A stretch of 33,613 nt of DNA from an uncultured beta proteobacterium. Lineage in GTDB: Bacteria; Pseudomonadota; Gammaproteobacteria; Burkholderiales; Burkholderiaceae_B. Numbering within the stretch: the stretch's first letter is position 1; every line of letters starts with the position of its first letter. The position numbers and the translations under genes are program-made. The notes beneath the pieces were generated by a model. The model did no database searches. It was not told the DNA's origin and saw nothing but the letters and a program-made list of their open reading frames with translations. This document shows, in pieces, positions 32,167 through 33,613 of this stretch. The stretch spans positions 1-33,613 of the forward strand of contig CAIYWO010000081.1 in the NCBI GenBank assembly GCA_903929925.1, given 5' to 3'.

Positions 32167-33099
32167 ATGACAAATAATGTTTTTCTGGGAGTCATCCCTG
32201 CGCTAATGACCCCTTGCACACCAACACGACAACCGGATTTTGAGGCGTTGGTGCGTAAGGGCAAAGAGCTCGTTGAAGCTGGCATGTCTGCGGTTGTCTA
32301 CTGTGGTTCAATGGGCGACTGGCCATTACTTACCGACGAACAACGCATGCAAGGAGTCGAAAGTCTTACTAAAGCGGGCGTGCCGGTAGTTGTAGGCACA
32401 GGGGCGCAAAGTCCAAAACGGGCAGCAGCGATTGCAGCACATGCAGCAAGATGTGGTGCAAAGGGACTAATGGTGATCCCTCGCGTATTGTCACGGGGAA
32501 CCTCTTTGACTGCGCAACGAGCGCACTTCGAAGGGGTTCTTCAGGCTGCAGCGGGGCTCCCAGCGGTCATTTATAACAGTCCCTATTACGGCTTCGAGAC
32601 TCGCGCTGATTTGTTCTTTGAACTCCGCAAGAAATATTCAAATTTAGTTGGGTTCAAGGAGTTCGGAGGTGCGGCTTCATTGCGTTATGCCGCAGAGCAT
32701 ATCATCGGACAAGATCCCGGCGTTTCTCTGTTAGTGGGTGTAGACACCCAAGTGGTGCATGGCTACATAAACTGTGGAGCAGTCGGAGCAATTACAGGAA
32801 TCGGTAACATACTGCCCAAAGAAGTCTTGCACTTGGTTGATCTTTGCAAACGCGCAGCCAAGGGAGACTCTATCGCTCGAGCTCGTGCAGCAGAACTTGA
32901 TACTGCGTTAGGCGTATTGTCATCCTTTGACGAGGGTGTAGATCTAGTTTTGTACTACAAGTACCTAATGGTTCTTGAAGGCAATACAGAATATTCCCTA
33001 CACTTTAACGAGACGGATGCTCTGTCACCAAGTCAGCGGCATTATGCTGAGACTCAACTGAGCCTATTCAAAAGCTGGTATGCGTCCTGGTCGAAGTAG
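32167..33099 (+). CDS. DapA-family aldolase/deaminase (resembles 1-pyrroline-4-hydroxy-2-carboxylate deaminase branch)
   Basis: A 310-residue TIM-barrel of the dihydrodipicolinate synthase/N-acetylneuraminate lyase family. Schiff-base Lys164 (VGFKEFGG) and Tyr136 (IYNSPYYG) are present. The pyruvate-carboxylate loop is CGSMGDWPLLTDEQR where DapA has GTTGE. From memory, GVIPALMTPC at the start, CGSMGDWPLL and the LHFNETDAL end fit the branch that deaminates 1-pyrroline-4-hydroxy-2-carboxylate in hydroxyproline breakdown. The partner genes (epimerase, D-hydroxyproline oxidase, semialdehyde dehydrogenase) are not in the window, so a lyase for another 2-keto acid is possible. I chose ATG 32167 because a longer frame overlaps the DctP gene. 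Confidence 0.85.
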   Translation: MTNNVFLGVIPALMTPCTPTRQPDFEALVRKGKELVEAGMSAVVYCGSMGDWPLLTDEQRMQGVESLTKAGVPVVVGTGAQSPKRAAAIAAHAARCGAKGLMVIPRVLSRGTSLTAQRAHFEGVLQAAAGLPAVIYNSPYYGFETRADLFFELRKKYSNLVGFKEFGGAASLRYAAEHIIGQDPGVSLLVGVDTQVVHGYINCGAVGAITGIGNILPKEVLHLVDLCKRAAKGDSIARARAAELDTALGVLSSFDEGVDLVLYYKYLMVLEGNTEYSLHFNETDALSPSQRHYAETQLSLFKSWYASWSK

Positions 33100-33111
33100 T
33101 CTTTAATATTT

Positions 33112-33146
33112 AAGGCCTGACGCCACCTCAGGCATCAGGCCTTTTT
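33112..33146. terminator. Bidirectional terminator between DapA-family and Bug genes
   Basis: AAGGCCTGA (33112-33120) and TCAGGCCTT (33135-33143) are perfect 9-bp arms with a 14-base loop; a run of five Ts (33142-33146) follows on the + strand. The loop contains another TCAGGC (33128-33133) that could pair with the left arm instead. On the other strand the stem is followed by an AT-rich stretch, so it may also serve the convergent Bug gene. Confidence 0.85.
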
Positions 33147-33175
33147 ACACTGCCACTTGAATCAAAGACCGAAGT

Positions 33176-33613
33176 CTAGTTAAGCTTGATATTGCCCTTC
33201 TGAATCACGTTCGACCATTTAGTCAGCTCAGCAGGCACCCGCGCCTTGGCTGACTCCGTGGTTCCGCCAATTGTGATGATGCCGAGCGTCAACAGTTTTT
33301 CTTTGACGTCGGCTTGTTGCAAGACCACATTCGTTTCTCTATTTAACAAGCTAACGATGTCGGCCGGAGTGCCCGTGGGTGCGAACAAGGTGTAGTTCGT
33401 TGCGGTCTCATAGCCAGGCACTCCTGCTTCCGCCATAGTCGGCACGTCTGGAAGTATCGGCACTCTAGTCCGCGTCGCAACAGCCAGCGCTCGAATCTTG
33501 CCTGACTTTATATGCGGCAAATGAGCTGGCATGCTGTCAACAGACAGCTGTACCCTTCCGGACATTAAGTCAGGTAGAAACTGCGTTGTCCCTTTGTAAG
33601 GAACATGCACCAA
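33176..33613 (-). CDS. Tripartite-tricarboxylate (Bug/TctC-type) substrate-binding protein, 5' end missing
   Basis: The C-terminal 145 residues of a Bug-type periplasmic binding protein, running off the right edge. VHVPYKGTTQFLPDLMSGRVQLSVDSMPAHLPHIKSGKIRALAV-type sequence (in pieces HVPYKGT, LMSGRVQL, IKSGKIRALAV) and LPDVPTMAEAGVPGYE are family hallmarks. It is convergent with the TRAP-DapA operon across the terminator, so it belongs to a separate unit to the right. Its ligand is unknown. Confidence 0.88.
   Translation of the reverse strand: MVHVPYKGTTQFLPDLMSGRVQLSVDSMPAHLPHIKSGKIRALAVATRTRVPILPDVPTMAEAGVPGYETATNYTLFAPTGTPADIVSLLNRETNVVLQQADVKEKLLTLGIITIGGTTESAKARVPAELTKWSNVIQKGNIKLN

Noticed and set aside
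1..33613. tRNA, rRNA, CRISPR arrays, insertion sequences, phage genes
   Set aside because: None seen on either strand: no cloverleaf-like stretch, no regularly spaced repeats, no transposase or integrase motif.

Overview
The window looks like a piece of a betaproteobacterial chromosome, most likely Burkholderiales and close to Alcaligenaceae. This is inferred from three tripartite-tricarboxylate (Bug/TctC-type) binding proteins, two TRAP transporters, FCD-type GntR and GcvA-like LysR regulators, many SDR enzymes and a moderate GC content. I see no rRNA, tRNA, CRISPR array, phage gene or insertion sequence. It reads as a catabolic and transport region built from small regulator-transporter-enzyme cassettes, and almost none of the substrates can be named from sequence alone.

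Layout. 1-693: C-terminal part of a VWA-domain membrane protein cut by the window edge. 721-6231: an FCD-GntR regulator divergent from an NMT1/SsuA-type ABC importer, followed co-directionally by a non-canonical SDR and an alpha/beta hydrolase. 6264-7623 (minus): an SDR and a glutathione S-transferase. 7793-11125: a PhnD/PhnC/PhnE/PhnE-like ABC importer for an oxyanion-like ligand, whose binding protein resembles the branch called 'putative selenate'. Its last gene overlaps, tail to tail, the next cluster.

11112-18678 (minus): the most unusual block, seven genes in one direction. It holds a split transketolase (N and C subunits), a TRAP importer (P, Q, M), a classical SDR dehydrogenase and a second, full-length transketolase. 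A divergent GcvA-like LysR gene (18812-19717) is preceded by a perfect T-N11-A palindrome. The full-length enzyme has changes at positions that contact the acceptor substrate in E. coli TktA, and the split enzyme has Tyr where transketolases have the GHPG histidine. No kinase or isomerase is present. My working hypothesis is a catabolic route in which a TRAP-imported polyol or anionic sugar-like compound is oxidised by the SDR (perhaps also by the zinc dehydrogenase at 19757-20806) and then cut by ketol transfer.

20944-21165: a small Trp-rich DUF2389 protein. 21272-25480: acyl-CoA ligase, Bug protein, thiolase-like protein and DUF35 Zn-ribbon/OB partner, an acyl-CoA-degrading cassette. It is followed by a convergent Bug protein (25492-26472) and a divergent CocE/NonD hydrolase (26568-28397). 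28463-33099: a GntR regulator divergent from a TRAP importer (Q, M, P) and a DapA-family lyase/deaminase, closed by a good bidirectional terminator. 33176-33613: C-terminal part of another Bug protein, cut by the right edge.

No gene-free stretch exceeds about 210 bases. The larger gaps (1471-1680, 7624-7792, 16720-16837, 18679-18811, 20807-20943, 21166-21271, 26473-26567, 29111-29224) are promoter regions, several with clear inverted repeats.
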